Origin: Rhodoluna sp. | GTDB lineage: Bacteria > Actinomycetota > Actinomycetes > Actinomycetales > Microbacteriaceae | Direction: 5' to 3' | Assembly: GCA_024641095.1 (NCBI GenBank) | Contig: JAHEDR010000002.1 | Location: 310,001 to 374,000 of the forward strand | Length of the DNA: 64,000 nucleotides | Shown: positions 1 through 8,223 of the stretch, in pieces | Layout of the letters: each line of letters begins with the position of its first letter | Numbering within the stretch: position 1 is the stretch's first letter | The notes under the pieces: generated by a model | Seen by the model: only the letters and a program-made list of their open reading frames with translations | Database searches by the model: none | What the model was told of the DNA's origin: nothing | Made by a program: the position numbers and the translations under genes

Positions 1-954
1 AGGTTTGGCAACCTTAAAAGCTGCATCGGCAGCCTCAAGAACTGCCTCGTAAATCTTGCGCTGAACATCGGTGAACTTACCCGATACCGGAAGTGTGCGA
101 GTGACGTCTGCGGTGTAGAGGCTGTCTACTTCAACGCCAGCGTCAAGCAAAATCAAATCATTTTTCTTTACCGGGCCATCGTTGCTCATCCAGTGCAAAA
201 TACAAGAATGTGCACCAGAGGCTGAGATGGTCTCATAGCCAAGTCCATTTCCTTCAATGCGAGCCTGTGCGTAAAAAGCAGTTTCAACAATGCGCTCACC
301 TCGAACGTGACCAACTGCTTGCTTCAAACTTTTTGCTGCAGCTTCAAACCCCTTTACCGATGCCGCAACCGCTTTACGAAGCTCTTTTATTTCGAATTCG
401 TCTTTTACAAGTCGAAGTTCGGAAACAAATTGAGCAAGCTTCTCATCCTTGTTTAGATTGTGAATCTTTTCTTTTGGCAAAGTTTTTAGGAACGCCTTAT
501 AAGCGGTAAGTGATTGGGTCTGAATATCTAATAAAGCCGAAACCTGTTTAAGGCTTGGACGCTTGCCAACCCAGAACTCGCCAATTCCAGATGCTGCAAA
601 GAACTCGTCGCTGTTATAACCCGCAGTTTCTCGGAAAAACAACTTTGTTTTTGGTGATTTACCTCTGGCGTCAATAACCAAAACAGAATCAGGCACTGTT
701 GCCGAACCCCAGCCAGTTAGATGTGCAAATGCAGAATGTGCGCGGTATAGGTACTCGGTGTCATTAGAGCGAACCTTGGCGGCTCCGGCTTCAAAAACCA
801 ACACTTTGCCCTTGAATGCTTGGGCTACTGCGAGTCTGCGCTCGGCGGCAAACTTGGCTACGGGAGCTTTCTTTGGCAAGGTGTCTTTTGTTCCAGCCCA
901 ATTGGAGCCCATGTATTCAAGAAATTTGCGATTCTGCGGAGTGCGAGTTCTCAT
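1..954 (-). CDS. pepP: Xaa-Pro aminopeptidase, 3' end cut by window edge
   Basis: Cytoplasmic metallopeptidase of the M24 (creatinase/aminopeptidase P) family, which removes N-terminal residues before proline. Read on the minus strand from ATG at 954 (MRTRTPQNRKFLEYMGSNW), 318 codons lie in the window. The N-terminal creatinase-like domain fills roughly residues 40-160. The M24 catalytic domain follows, with the metal-binding aspartates visible in LLDAGVEVDSLYTADVTRT near the window edge. The later His and Glu ligands lie outside the window. It is transcribed divergently from the PHP-domain gene, with about 60 bases between the two starts. Family assignment is firm; the exact substrate is inferred from the family. 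Confidence 0.88.
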   Translation of the reverse strand, partial: MRTRTPQNRKFLEYMGSNWAGTKDTLPKKAPVAKFAAERRLAVAQAFKGKVLVFEAGAAKVRSNDTEYLYRAHSAFAHLTGWGSATVPDSVLVIDARGKSPKTKLFFRETAGYNSDEFFAASGIGEFWVGKRPSLKQVSALLDIQTQSLTAYKAFLKTLPKEKIHNLNKDEKLAQFVSELRLVKDEFEIKELRKAVAASVKGFEAAAKSLKQAVGHVRGERIVETAFYAQARIEGNGLGYETISASGAHSCILHWMSNDGPVKKNDLILLDAGVEVDSLYTADVTRTLPVSGKFTDVQRKIYEAVLEAADAAFKVAKP

Positions 955-1003
955 TCCTTTATCCAATCACTTTTTAGCAAGTGGTTTGGTTTCTAGGGGC
1001 GGT

Positions 1004-1015
1004 TATTCTTTGAAT
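1004..1015 (+). promoter_or_regulatory. -10 box of a leaderless start for the PHP gene
   Basis: TATTCT at 1004-1009 is followed by six bases and then ATG at 1016, so transcription would begin at or next to the start codon. No Shine-Dalgarno sequence or convincing -35 box is visible. Confidence 0.5.
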
Positions 1016-1900
1016 ATGGCAATCATCGACCTGCACTCGCATTCAAACCGTTCCGACGGTAAAGAGTCACCAACCCAGGTCCTTGAACATGCAGCCGCAG
1101 CTGGCGTTAGCGTGCTTGCTTTGACCGATCACGACACCACAACCGGTTGGGCAGAAGGTGCTGAAGCCGCAGCAAAGTTAGGCATTGGCTTTGTGCCTGG
1201 CATTGAGGTCACCACTAGGGCCAAGGTGTTGGTTGGCGATCGTCACAGGTTCATTAGCGTGCATATGCTGGCCTATTTGCCAGACCCAACCTACAAGCCA
1301 CTGGCAAGTGAGATGCACGACACCGTTGGCTCGCGTGAAATTCGTGCGATGGATATCACCGACCGCCTTGCCAAAGATTTTCCGATCACCTGGGATCTGG
1401 TTTTAGAAATGCTCGAAGATGGTGCAACTATTGGCCGACCGGCGATTGCCGATGCACTGGTGAAGCTTGGTGTGGTTGCTGATCGCGCCGAGGCATTCAG
1501 AGGCCCACTTGATAAGCACGGCCCGTATTACATTGCTACAGAAACCACCGATACCTTTGATGCAATCAAACTGATTCGCGAGGCCGGGGGAGTTCCGGTA
1601 ATTGCGCACCCGCTTACCGATGTTCGACCTGGCGCTTCAAGAGGCGACCTACCGGAAGAACACTTTGAAAAACTTATTGATGCCGGATTGATGGGCTTTG
1701 AGGTTTATCACCGAGAGGTGCCTGAGGTTGCCCGTGAGTGGTTGCTAATGCTCGCAAGAAAGCACGACCTAATCGTCACGGGCTCAAGCGATTACCACGG
1801 TGTACACGGAAAGCCGAATCGCCTTGGCGAAAACACCACAGCACCAGAAATGTTTGAGCGAATTATTGCGGCAGGTTCGGGCAGCAAGGCAATATTGTGA
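1016..1900 (+). CDS. PHP-domain phosphoesterase (TrpH/YciV-like)
   Basis: A 294-residue PHP-superfamily metal-dependent phosphoesterase. The first metal motif DLHSHSNRSDG (His7, His9, Asp14) opens the protein, LTDHDTT forms the second motif, and VIAHPL and SSDYHG supply later ligands. Relatives include the E. coli RNase AM/TrpH group and bacterial 3',5'-nucleotide bisphosphate phosphatases, so a role in trimming short RNA 5' ends or hydrolysing pAp-like nucleotides is plausible but not shown. I place the start at ATG 1016, where the conserved motif begins and a -10 box lies just upstream. The open frame extends back to 758 but that part overlaps pepP. The stop overlaps the next start. Confidence 0.85.
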   Translation: MAIIDLHSHSNRSDGKESPTQVLEHAAAAGVSVLALTDHDTTTGWAEGAEAAAKLGIGFVPGIEVTTRAKVLVGDRHRFISVHMLAYLPDPTYKPLASEMHDTVGSREIRAMDITDRLAKDFPITWDLVLEMLEDGATIGRPAIADALVKLGVVADRAEAFRGPLDKHGPYYIATETTDTFDAIKLIREAGGVPVIAHPLTDVRPGASRGDLPEEHFEKLIDAGLMGFEVYHREVPEVAREWLLMLARKHDLIVTGSSDYHGVHGKPNRLGENTTAPEMFERIIAAGSGSKAIL

Positions 1901-2091
1901 AGCTGAGGCTGGCCTCAATTATTTTCACGGTTGTGACCCTAGTTACTGGAATCGTTGGCAGCCTTCCAGAATTGCAACTTGGCATGAAGCTGATTTTTCT
2001 TTTTGTGTCAATCGCAGCGCTGCTAGTGTCAGTTATCTTGTGGATTTTTGTTCTCGTTAGATTAATTTCAAGGAGAAAAAATGGCCTCTGA
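1897..2091 (+). CDS. Small membrane protein, unknown
   Basis: A 64-residue protein starting with GTG at 1897, whose start overlaps the TGA of the PHP gene (GTGA), suggesting translational coupling. Two hydrophobic stretches (about residues 5-22 and 30-55) end in a basic LISRRKNG tail, giving a predicted two-helix inner-membrane protein. It overlaps the next gene by 11 bases. I recognise no family. Support comes from the coupling and the membrane pattern, not from homology. Confidence 0.55.
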   Translation: MKLRLASIIFTVVTLVTGIVGSLPELQLGMKLIFLFVSIAALLVSVILWIFVLVRLISRRKNGL

Positions 2092-2296
2092 AAAAGTAAT
2101 GGGACCAAAGTCATACTTTCCTTCGATTGAGAAAAAGTACGGCAAGCCAATTGAGCATTGGATGAAACTTCTAAAGGCAACCAAGAGCATGAAGCACATG
2201 GAAGCTGTGAACTGGCTTAAGACCGAACACGAAATTGGCCACGGTCACGCTAACGCTTTAGTTGCGGTTTACCGCCAAGAAAACGGGCTTAGTTAG
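2081..2296 (+). CDS. DUF4287 domain protein
   Basis: A 71-residue protein with the DUF4287 pattern: SYFPSIEKKYGKPIEHW near the N terminus and HMEAVNWLKTEHEIGHGHANALVA at the C-terminal end. Family members are small cytoplasmic proteins of unknown function, often alone or fused to other domains. A clear ribosome-binding site, AAGGAG at 2070-2075, lies five bases before ATG. The 3' end overlaps the convergent helicase gene by eight bases, so the two mRNAs are antisense at their ends. Confidence 0.82.
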   Translation: MASEKVMGPKSYFPSIEKKYGKPIEHWMKLLKATKSMKHMEAVNWLKTEHEIGHGHANALVAVYRQENGLS

Positions 2297-3746
2297 AAGC
2301 AGGCGACTGGCCGCCATTACGCGTGCGGTTGCGCTGACGAGGTGGGCGCTTGTGTTCGCCACCACCGTGTGACTCAGTCTTAGGAGCATCCGACTTAGGT
2401 GCGTCACCAGTTGACTTGTGAGGGCGATCGCCACTTCTGCGACGATCCTTATCTCCACGTCCAGCGCCATCTTTGTGGTTTCTACCGGCTTGTCCGCCCG
2501 CTCGGCCACTGTTAGCTCGAGGCTTTTCGTCATCGCCAGGCTTCCAGCCATCTGGGCGCTTGCTCTTGGCAATACGTCCCTTGGTGCCGGCAGGAATTTC
2601 TAGGTCTGCAAATAGGTGCGCAGAACTTGAATAGGTTTCAGTTGGGTCTGGCTGACCAAACTCCAAAGCGGTGTTGATGTGACCCCATCGGGTTAGGTCT
2701 TCCCAGTCCACGAAAGTCACTGCAATACCGGTGCGGCCTGCGCGACCAGTACGACCAACGCGGTGAAGGTACGCCTTCTCGTCTTCTGGAATTGTGTAGT
2801 TGATTACGTGAGTCACATCGTCAACGTCAATTCCTCGAGCGGCAACCTCGGTGGCAACCAAGATATCTTTTTTGCCGGCACGGAAAGCCGCCATAGATTT
2901 TTCGCGAGCTTCTTGAGTCATGTCACCGTGAAGGGCACATGCGTTGAATCCGCGATCAATTAGTTCTTCAGAAACTTTTGAAGCCTGACGCTTGGTCTTG
3001 GTAAAGATCACGGTCTTGCCGCGACCTTCTGCCTGCAAGATGCGGCCAACAACTTCATCTTTATCAAGTGCGTGCGCACGATAAATGAACTGCTTGATAT
3101 CGGCTTTGGTTTGACCCTCGTCTGGGTCGTTGGTACGTATGTGCACCGGACGGTTCTGGTACTTACGCGCCATGGTCACGATGGTGCCGGGCATGGTTGC
3201 AGAGAACAACATGGTCTGACGGCCATCAGGTGTGTAAGCAAAAAGTTTTTCAACATCTGGCAAGAAACCAAGGTCAAGCATTTCGTCGGCCTCATCAAGA
3301 ACCATGAAACGGATGTTGCTTAGGTCCAGGAGCTTCTGTTTTGAAAGGTCAATCAAACGACCAGGGGTTCCAACGATCACCTGTGCGCCGGCATTAATCT
3401 CGGCAACCTGATCTTCGTAAGACTTTCCACCGTAAATAGCTGCAACCTGAGTTGAACGATTTGCAGAGGCAAGCTTTAGGTCGTCGGCAACCTGAATGGC
3501 AAGTTCGCGAGTAGGAACCACAACCAGCGCCTTGGCACCTTTATCGGGGTCTTTACCTAGGCTCTGCAACAGCGGCAAACCAAAGCCCAGAGTCTTACCG
3601 GTACCGGTTTTAGCCTGCCCAATGATGTCTTGGCCAGTTAGAGCAAGCGGAATGGCCTGTTCCTGGATTGGAAACGGGCTGGTGATACCACGGCTTTCGA
3701 GGGCATCAACGATGTCCTGATCAATGCCTAATTCCTTGAAATTCAA
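2289..3746 (-). CDS. DEAD-box ATP-dependent RNA helicase
   Basis: A 485-residue DEAD-box helicase (RhlE/CsdA-like) that remodels RNA structure. Motifs in order: Q-motif (FPIQEQAIP), motif I AKTGTGKT, Ia PTRELA, II DEAD (VLDEADEML), III SAT, then the second RecA domain with HGDMTQ, and motif VI HRVGRTGRAGRTG. The C-terminal tail (from about residue 400) is basic and Gly/Arg/Asp-rich, likely a disordered RNA-binding tail. I choose TTG at 3746: AGGAG (3755-3751 on this strand) lies just upstream and the protein then begins with the usual short lead into the Q-motif. The 53 residues further upstream overlap the divergent gene and do not look like protein. In mycobacteria the same gene neighbours a ferritin-like gene and DUF3107. 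Confidence 0.9.
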   Translation of the reverse strand: MNFKELGIDQDIVDALESRGITSPFPIQEQAIPLALTGQDIIGQAKTGTGKTLGFGLPLLQSLGKDPDKGAKALVVVPTRELAIQVADDLKLASANRSTQVAAIYGGKSYEDQVAEINAGAQVIVGTPGRLIDLSKQKLLDLSNIRFMVLDEADEMLDLGFLPDVEKLFAYTPDGRQTMLFSATMPGTIVTMARKYQNRPVHIRTNDPDEGQTKADIKQFIYRAHALDKDEVVGRILQAEGRGKTVIFTKTKRQASKVSEELIDRGFNACALHGDMTQEAREKSMAAFRAGKKDILVATEVAARGIDVDDVTHVINYTIPEDEKAYLHRVGRTGRAGRTGIAVTFVDWEDLTRWGHINTALEFGQPDPTETYSSSAHLFADLEIPAGTKGRIAKSKRPDGWKPGDDEKPRANSGRAGGQAGRNHKDGAGRGDKDRRRSGDRPHKSTGDAPKSDAPKTESHGGGEHKRPPRQRNRTRNGGQSPASN

Positions 3747-3760
3747 AATGCTCCTAAGTC

Positions 3761-3795
3761 TTGACCAGTCTAGCCGTCGGGTTATCCTTGAAGAC
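3761..3795 (+). promoter_or_regulatory. SigA-type promoter for a leaderless ferritin-like gene
   Basis: TTGACC at 3761-3766, a 16-base spacer and TATCCT at 3783-3788 are followed seven bases later by GTG at 3796. It is one of the most complete -35/-10 pairs in the window and it supports the GTG start. Confidence 0.6.
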
Positions 3796-4569
3796 GTGTT
3801 CGAATGGCTGAAGCGTCTACGTACCACCGCTCGCAACTTCTCGTTGCCAGTGCGTGAAGAGAAAGCCGCACGCAATACCGAGAAGGTAAATCTCAAGCCA
3901 TACACTCCGGAACCTAAGATTTTTCTTGGCCAGCTTGCCTATTTGCAGTTGAGCCAGTTTGAAATTCTCACCAGCGAACTCAAGTACTCACCAAATACTC
4001 AGTACAAGGCTGAGTTGGGCGAGGCAGCGGCAAAGAGCTTCGAGAAGTACCGCGCGATTTCAAAGAAGATTGCCTCAATGGGCGTGGACCCAACCGATGC
4101 AATGGACCCATTTGTTGAGCGCATCGAAACCTTCCACTCAAGAACCAATGGCCTTGACTGGTACGAGACCGTAATCAAGATTTATCTGGTTGCCGGCTTG
4201 CTTGATGATTTCTATCGCCGCCTGGCTGCAGGCCTAGACCCGGTTCTGCGCGCCGAAGTCGAGAAGGCACTAAAAGACACCAAGTTTGAATCTTTTGCAA
4301 AAAAGGTTTTGGTTGAGTCAATGGCGCGCGACCCACAGCTTTCACACCGATTGGCACTTTGGGGCCGCCGAATCATGGGCGATGTTTTGCTTGAGCTTCG
4401 TGCAGCATTCGATAACCGTAAACTTGCCGGCATTGCCAAGACTAAGAAGTTGAGTCTGGAAGAAGAGCGTGCTGTAAACCTAGCTTCTTATTCAAAGCTT
4501 GAGCCACTAATCACTGAATTGATTGGTGCACACACCATGCGCATGGATGCGCTGGGGCTGACTGCTTAA
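3796..4569 (+). CDS. Ferritin-like fold protein
   Basis: A 257-residue protein resembling the actinobacterial ferritin-like (MiaE-like) proteins that sit between an RNA helicase and DUF3107. The conserved stretch FLGQLAYLQLSQFEILTSEL and later DWYETVIKIYLVAGLLDDFYRRLA carry acidic residues typical of four-helix diiron folds, but I cannot prove that a full metal site is present. The start is GTG 3796 (VFEWLKRL), which matches the short N terminus usual for the family and has a promoter immediately upstream. In-frame ATG codons at 3724 and 3748 would run into the helicase leader. It ends 20 bases before the convergent small membrane gene. Function unknown; oxidation or hydroxylation chemistry is only inferred. 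Confidence 0.75.
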   Translation: MFEWLKRLRTTARNFSLPVREEKAARNTEKVNLKPYTPEPKIFLGQLAYLQLSQFEILTSELKYSPNTQYKAELGEAAAKSFEKYRAISKKIASMGVDPTDAMDPFVERIETFHSRTNGLDWYETVIKIYLVAGLLDDFYRRLAAGLDPVLRAEVEKALKDTKFESFAKKVLVESMARDPQLSHRLALWGRRIMGDVLLELRAAFDNRKLAGIAKTKKLSLEEERAVNLASYSKLEPLITELIGAHTMRMDALGLTA

Positions 4570-4588
4570 AAGGTGGTTGGCTGCTTAA

Positions 4589-4861
4589 TTAAGCGGCGCG
4601 CTTTTTGTCAATGAACTTGGCACCAAACCAAATTGCCGCTGGCATGCCCAGCATTACGATTACCCAGATCCAAGCCTGGTCGTAGTGCAAGCCGGCCCAG
4701 GTAAGCAAGATCCAAAGAGCGCTTCCTGAAACCAAACCCAAAGCGGTTGGTACGAATGATCCGTAGTTCTCGCTCTTTACGCCAACATAAGGCGCAACCA
4801 AGCCAAGAATTCCCGCATAGATCACGATGAATAGAACGTTAAGAAGTGAGATGAAGTCCAT
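4589..4861 (-). CDS. Small membrane protein with three predicted helices
   Basis: A 90-residue hydrophobic protein with predicted membrane helices at about residues 3-25, 37-57 and 63-82 and a basic C terminus (FIDKKRAA). Its ATG overlaps the TAA of the DUF3107 gene (TAATG), so the two are probably one operon with coupled translation. I do not recognise a named family. Confidence 0.7.
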   Translation of the reverse strand: MDFISLLNVLFIVIYAGILGLVAPYVGVKSENYGSFVPTALGLVSGSALWILLTWAGLHYDQAWIWVIVMLGMPAAIWFGAKFIDKKRAA

Positions 4862-5085
4862 TAGGCAATAAATCCAACTCGGCGAGTTTCTTCTGCGCCG
4901 ATTTCTACGTAGGCGAGGGCATCGGTTGGTACTACAAACAAGCGTCCCTTGTTGTCGACAAGCTTTAACACTTTGGCGCCGGCTTCTAGAGCCGCTGCAA
5001 CTAGTGATTCCACCTCGGCAGCTGACTGAGCTGACTCGAAGCTAATTTCACGTGCGCTTTGGCGAATACCAATCTTGATGTCCAT
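4861..5085 (-). CDS. DUF3107 family protein
   Basis: A 74-residue protein matching DUF3107, a small actinobacterial family (mycobacterial 9.4-kDa antigen-like). Typical features are MDIKIGIRQSAREI at the start and a C-terminal LVDNKGRLFVVPTDALAYVEIG. It starts at ATG 5085 with a GAAAGG ribosome-binding site, unlike its leaderless divergent neighbour. The function is not established. The position between the RNA helicase/ferritin-like genes and the AdnAB recombination nuclease is conserved in Actinobacteria. Confidence 0.85.
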   Translation of the reverse strand: MDIKIGIRQSAREISFESAQSAAEVESLVAAALEAGAKVLKLVDNKGRLFVVPTDALAYVEIGAEETRRVGFIA

Positions 5086-5109
5086 CGCAGACCTTTCGTT
5101 TACTTGTCC

Positions 5110-5137
5110 AGATTACGGCACTTTTGGGCAATGTCAG
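5110..5137 (-). promoter_or_regulatory. Promoter of the DUF3107 operon
   Basis: On the minus strand CTGACA (5137-5132), a 16-base spacer and TAATCT (5115-5110) make a good vegetative promoter about 25 bases upstream of the ATG, leaving room for the ribosome-binding site. Confidence 0.55.
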
Positions 5138-5148
5138 TTTGGCAGGGT

Positions 5149-5160
5149 ATTTTTGAGCAC
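5149..5160 (+). promoter_or_regulatory. -10 box of a leaderless start for adnA
   Basis: TATTTT at 5149-5154 lies six bases before ATG 5161. A possible -35 (TTGGGC, 5124-5129) is 19 bases away, which is long. Confidence 0.45.
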
Positions 5161-8100
5161 ATGAGGGTGACTACGGTATTTGCGTCTCCGGGCGCGGGTA
5201 AGACCACCCAGGTAATGCAGCGGTTCAACGCCGCTATTGAACAGGGCCTAGCTGCCGATCAAATTTTGGTTTTGGCTGCCAGTCGTGAGGCGGCAAATTC
5301 ACTCAGAGACCAACTGGCGCTAAGTCTGCAAAAGGCCACCCCGGGTTCGCTGGCTAGAACCATCACTTCGTTTGCCTACGGTGTGCTGCGAGTCAGGGCA
5401 GTGGCCCAGGGCGCAGAGCTGCCAGAGCTAATTAGCGGTAGTGAGCAAGACAGGTTGCTCAGCGAAATTATCGGTTTAGAAATTGAAGCACCAAACACCG
5501 ATTGGCCAAAGCATGTGACCGCGCAGGTTATGGGGCTGAGCGGATTTAGGGCCGAGCTTCGCGATTTGATTACCGCTTGCCTGGAGCACGGAGTAACTCC
5601 GGAGCAACTTCGCGAGTTGGGTACGGCACACAAAAAGCCCGAGTGGATTGCCTCGGCGAATTTATTTGAGAAATACCTTGGCGTTGTCTCGAGCCATGAA
5701 TACGAATCTCGCTTTGATCCAACCTTGCTGCTTCGCGATGCTGCGCAGTGGCTAAGCGCGCTCGCCGAATGGCCAAGCACTATTGCAAACATCAAGTTGG
5801 TTTTGGTTGATGATGCTCAGGAGCTAACTCCGGCGGCAAGTCACCTATTAAAGGTATTAACTTCCCGCGGTGCCGACCTGGTTCTGCTTGGCGACCCTGA
5901 TGCTTCAACTCTTGGTTTCCGCGCCGCCGATCCAAGGGCAATGAGCAATTTGGCTCAGCAGGTTGCGGCACAGCACAAGATTCAGGTTGAAGAGATATTT
6001 CTGCAGCCAACCCACGCAATAAGAACTCCAGCAATTTCAAATGTGCTGGCCAAAGTCAGTGCACAGATTGATACCGCAAGAGCGGGCCGTCAGCGTAAGG
6101 GGCTGAACCCAAACGAGAAGTTGGTTGCGGCCGATACCCAAGGCCTTGAAGGGCACATCTTTAATGCGCCACAGGCAGAGACCGCTTGGTTGGCGCGCAG
6201 GATGCGCGAGTTACATCTTTATGAGGGAATTGCTTGGAACCAGATGGCCGTGGTGGCTAGGTCACGCGGTCAACTAGAACAACTTGCAGTTGATTTGGCA
6301 CACGAACAGGTTCCAGTGGATGTAGCCGGTGCTCAAAGTGCACTGCGCGATGAATTTGGTGCAAGAACTTTGTTGCGATTGGCCGATGTTGTTTTGCATG
6401 ATCGCCAGGTAGATATTTCTCCGGCTATTGAGCTACTCACTTCACCGCTTTGCGGTTTGGATTCCCTTGGCATGCGCAGGCTAAGAAGAGGGCTTCGCCG
6501 AGACGAGCTCTTGGCTAGCGGCACACGCAATAGCGATGAACTAATTACTGCACTGTTTTCTGCCGTTGGCTCGGTAACCACCGTAAAGAGTCAAGAGGGT
6601 AAAAAGGTTGACCGCTTCTTAAAGAACTTCTTTGCTGCCAAAGAAATTGCCAAATCAAAGAATCAGAGCATCGAGGATTTGCTTTGGCAGATCTGGGATT
6701 CATCGGGGTTGGCAAAATCTTGGCAAGAACTTTCGCGCGGCATTGGTGAGGTTGCTCTGCAGGCTAACCGAAACCTTGATTCGGTGGTTGCTCTGTTTGC
6801 TGCGGCAAATAGGTATGCCGAAAGAAATCCAAACGGCGACCCGCGCATCTTTGTTGATCAGCAGTTGGCGCTTGGTCTACCCGAGGACACTCTTGCGCTA
6901 AACGACAAGAGCGAATCATCGGTTTTGCTTTTGACGCCATCGGGTTTGATTGGCCGCCGATTTGCGGTGATTGCGCTACCTCAACTGGTGGAGGGCGTCT
7001 GGCCAAATTTGCGCCCAAGATCATCACTGCTTGGTGCCAGCACCTTGGATGCACTTATGTCTGGGCGTATTGATGATGCTTCTGCTTTGCAAAAATCTGA
7101 ACTGCCCGACGAACTTCGTATGTTGCACAAGGCAGTTGGTGCGGCAAGTGAGCGCCTTTTGGTTTCGGCAACCGAGACCGAGGACAACCAGGTTTCGCAA
7201 TTTATTTCATTGATGCTTGGCGAGGTTCCTGCGCCTACTCAGGTGTCTGGCAGTCAGTTGACGCTTCGCGGTATGGCTGCACAGCTCAGGCGTCAACTTG
7301 CGATCTCGCAAAACGAGGTTCAGGCACAGAGTTTTGCTTTAGGGCTTGCTAGGTTAGCCGATGCCGGTGTTGCTGGTGCGCACCCCGATAGCTGGTACGG
7401 AGTTATGCCACTTTCAACCATTGAACCGCTTACTCAATTGGGTGAAGAGCTGGTCACCATCAGGCCTTCGCAATTGGAAAACTTTGTGAAGTGTCCGTTG
7501 CACTGGTTCTTGAATGCACACGGCGGAGGAGACAAAACTTTCTCGGCAAATCTTGGCTCACTGGTTCACAAGGCTCTTGAGCTTGGCACCGAAATCAGCG
7601 AGGACGCACTCTGGAAGTTAGTTGAATCAAAGTGGCACACACTTAGCTTTGAATCCGACTGGCTAGAGCAGGCTGGTGAGCGCAAAGCCAAGAAGATGAT
7701 TGGCAACATGGTGCAATACCTGCGCAAGTTCGAAGCCGACGGCGCCAAGGTGATTGGGCGCGAGGTGAGTTTTGAATTTGCAATGGGTCAAGCGCAGGTT
7801 CGCGGCCAAGTAGACCGCTTAGAGCTTTACCCGGATGGCCGCGTAATGATTGTGGATCTAAAGACCGGTAGCAAAGTGTTCTCGGCCGAGGACGCCAGAG
7901 AGCATGCCCAACTTGGGCTTTATCAGTTGGCCTTCGAAAACGGCGCGTTTAATGAAGCCGTTGACCTACCGCAGAATGCCGTGCTCGGCGGGGCTAAGTT
8001 GTTGCTTGTCAGTGGAGACAAACCAACCGAGCGCGAACAGGAATCTTTGCACGATTCGGAAGTTGCTCGAAAGAAGTTTCAAGACATGGTTGCGGCAGCC

Positions 8101-8223
8101 ACTGCAGGCATGGCAATGACCGAAAATCTTTTTGTTGCCCAGGTTGGTGCACACTGCACTAACGAAAACGAATACGGTTCTTGTGAGCTGCACCTTATTA
8201 AGGCGGTGAGCTACGTTGGTTGA
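5161..8223 (+). CDS. adnA: AdnA-like helicase-nuclease subunit
   Basis: A 1020-residue subunit of the actinobacterial double-strand-break resection motor AdnAB, which unwinds and degrades DNA ends for recombination. The N-terminal UvrD-like motor has Walker A SPGAGKTT and a Walker-B-like LVDDAQE. Motif III (LGDPDAST) and the region expected to be motif VI are divergent, as expected for the weaker motor. The C-terminal RecB-type nuclease has the VHKALELG helix, RGQVDRLE, the catalytic IVDLKTG and QLGLYQ. The surrounding Fe-S ligands are Cys778, Cys999 and Cys1008, but the fourth position of the usual C-x2-C-x5-C motif is Glu1002. Start chosen at ATG 5161, where MRVTTVFASPGAGKTT begins. The stop overlaps the adnB start by eight bases. 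Confidence 0.85.
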   Translation: MRVTTVFASPGAGKTTQVMQRFNAAIEQGLAADQILVLAASREAANSLRDQLALSLQKATPGSLARTITSFAYGVLRVRAVAQGAELPELISGSEQDRLLSEIIGLEIEAPNTDWPKHVTAQVMGLSGFRAELRDLITACLEHGVTPEQLRELGTAHKKPEWIASANLFEKYLGVVSSHEYESRFDPTLLLRDAAQWLSALAEWPSTIANIKLVLVDDAQELTPAASHLLKVLTSRGADLVLLGDPDASTLGFRAADPRAMSNLAQQVAAQHKIQVEEIFLQPTHAIRTPAISNVLAKVSAQIDTARAGRQRKGLNPNEKLVAADTQGLEGHIFNAPQAETAWLARRMRELHLYEGIAWNQMAVVARSRGQLEQLAVDLAHEQVPVDVAGAQSALRDEFGARTLLRLADVVLHDRQVDISPAIELLTSPLCGLDSLGMRRLRRGLRRDELLASGTRNSDELITALFSAVGSVTTVKSQEGKKVDRFLKNFFAAKEIAKSKNQSIEDLLWQIWDSSGLAKSWQELSRGIGEVALQANRNLDSVVALFAAANRYAERNPNGDPRIFVDQQLALGLPEDTLALNDKSESSVLLLTPSGLIGRRFAVIALPQLVEGVWPNLRPRSSLLGASTLDALMSGRIDDASALQKSELPDELRMLHKAVGAASERLLVSATETEDNQVSQFISLMLGEVPAPTQVSGSQLTLRGMAAQLRRQLAISQNEVQAQSFALGLARLADAGVAGAHPDSWYGVMPLSTIEPLTQLGEELVTIRPSQLENFVKCPLHWFLNAHGGGDKTFSANLGSLVHKALELGTEISEDALWKLVESKWHTLSFESDWLEQAGERKAKKMIGNMVQYLRKFEADGAKVIGREVSFEFAMGQAQVRGQVDRLELYPDGRVMIVDLKTGSKVFSAEDAREHAQLGLYQLAFENGAFNEAVDLPQNAVLGGAKLLLVSGDKPTEREQESLHDSEVARKKFQDMVAAATAGMAMTENLFVAQVGAHCTNENEYGSCELHLIKAVSYVG

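Noticed and set aside
758-1015. N-terminal extension of the PHP protein
   Set aside because: It is antisense to pepP and lies upstream of the conserved DLHSHS start motif.
3724-3795. Upstream ATG codons for the ferritin-like gene
   Set aside because: They would place coding sequence over the helicase start and the TTGACC/TATCCT promoter; family proteins begin near the GTG at 3796.
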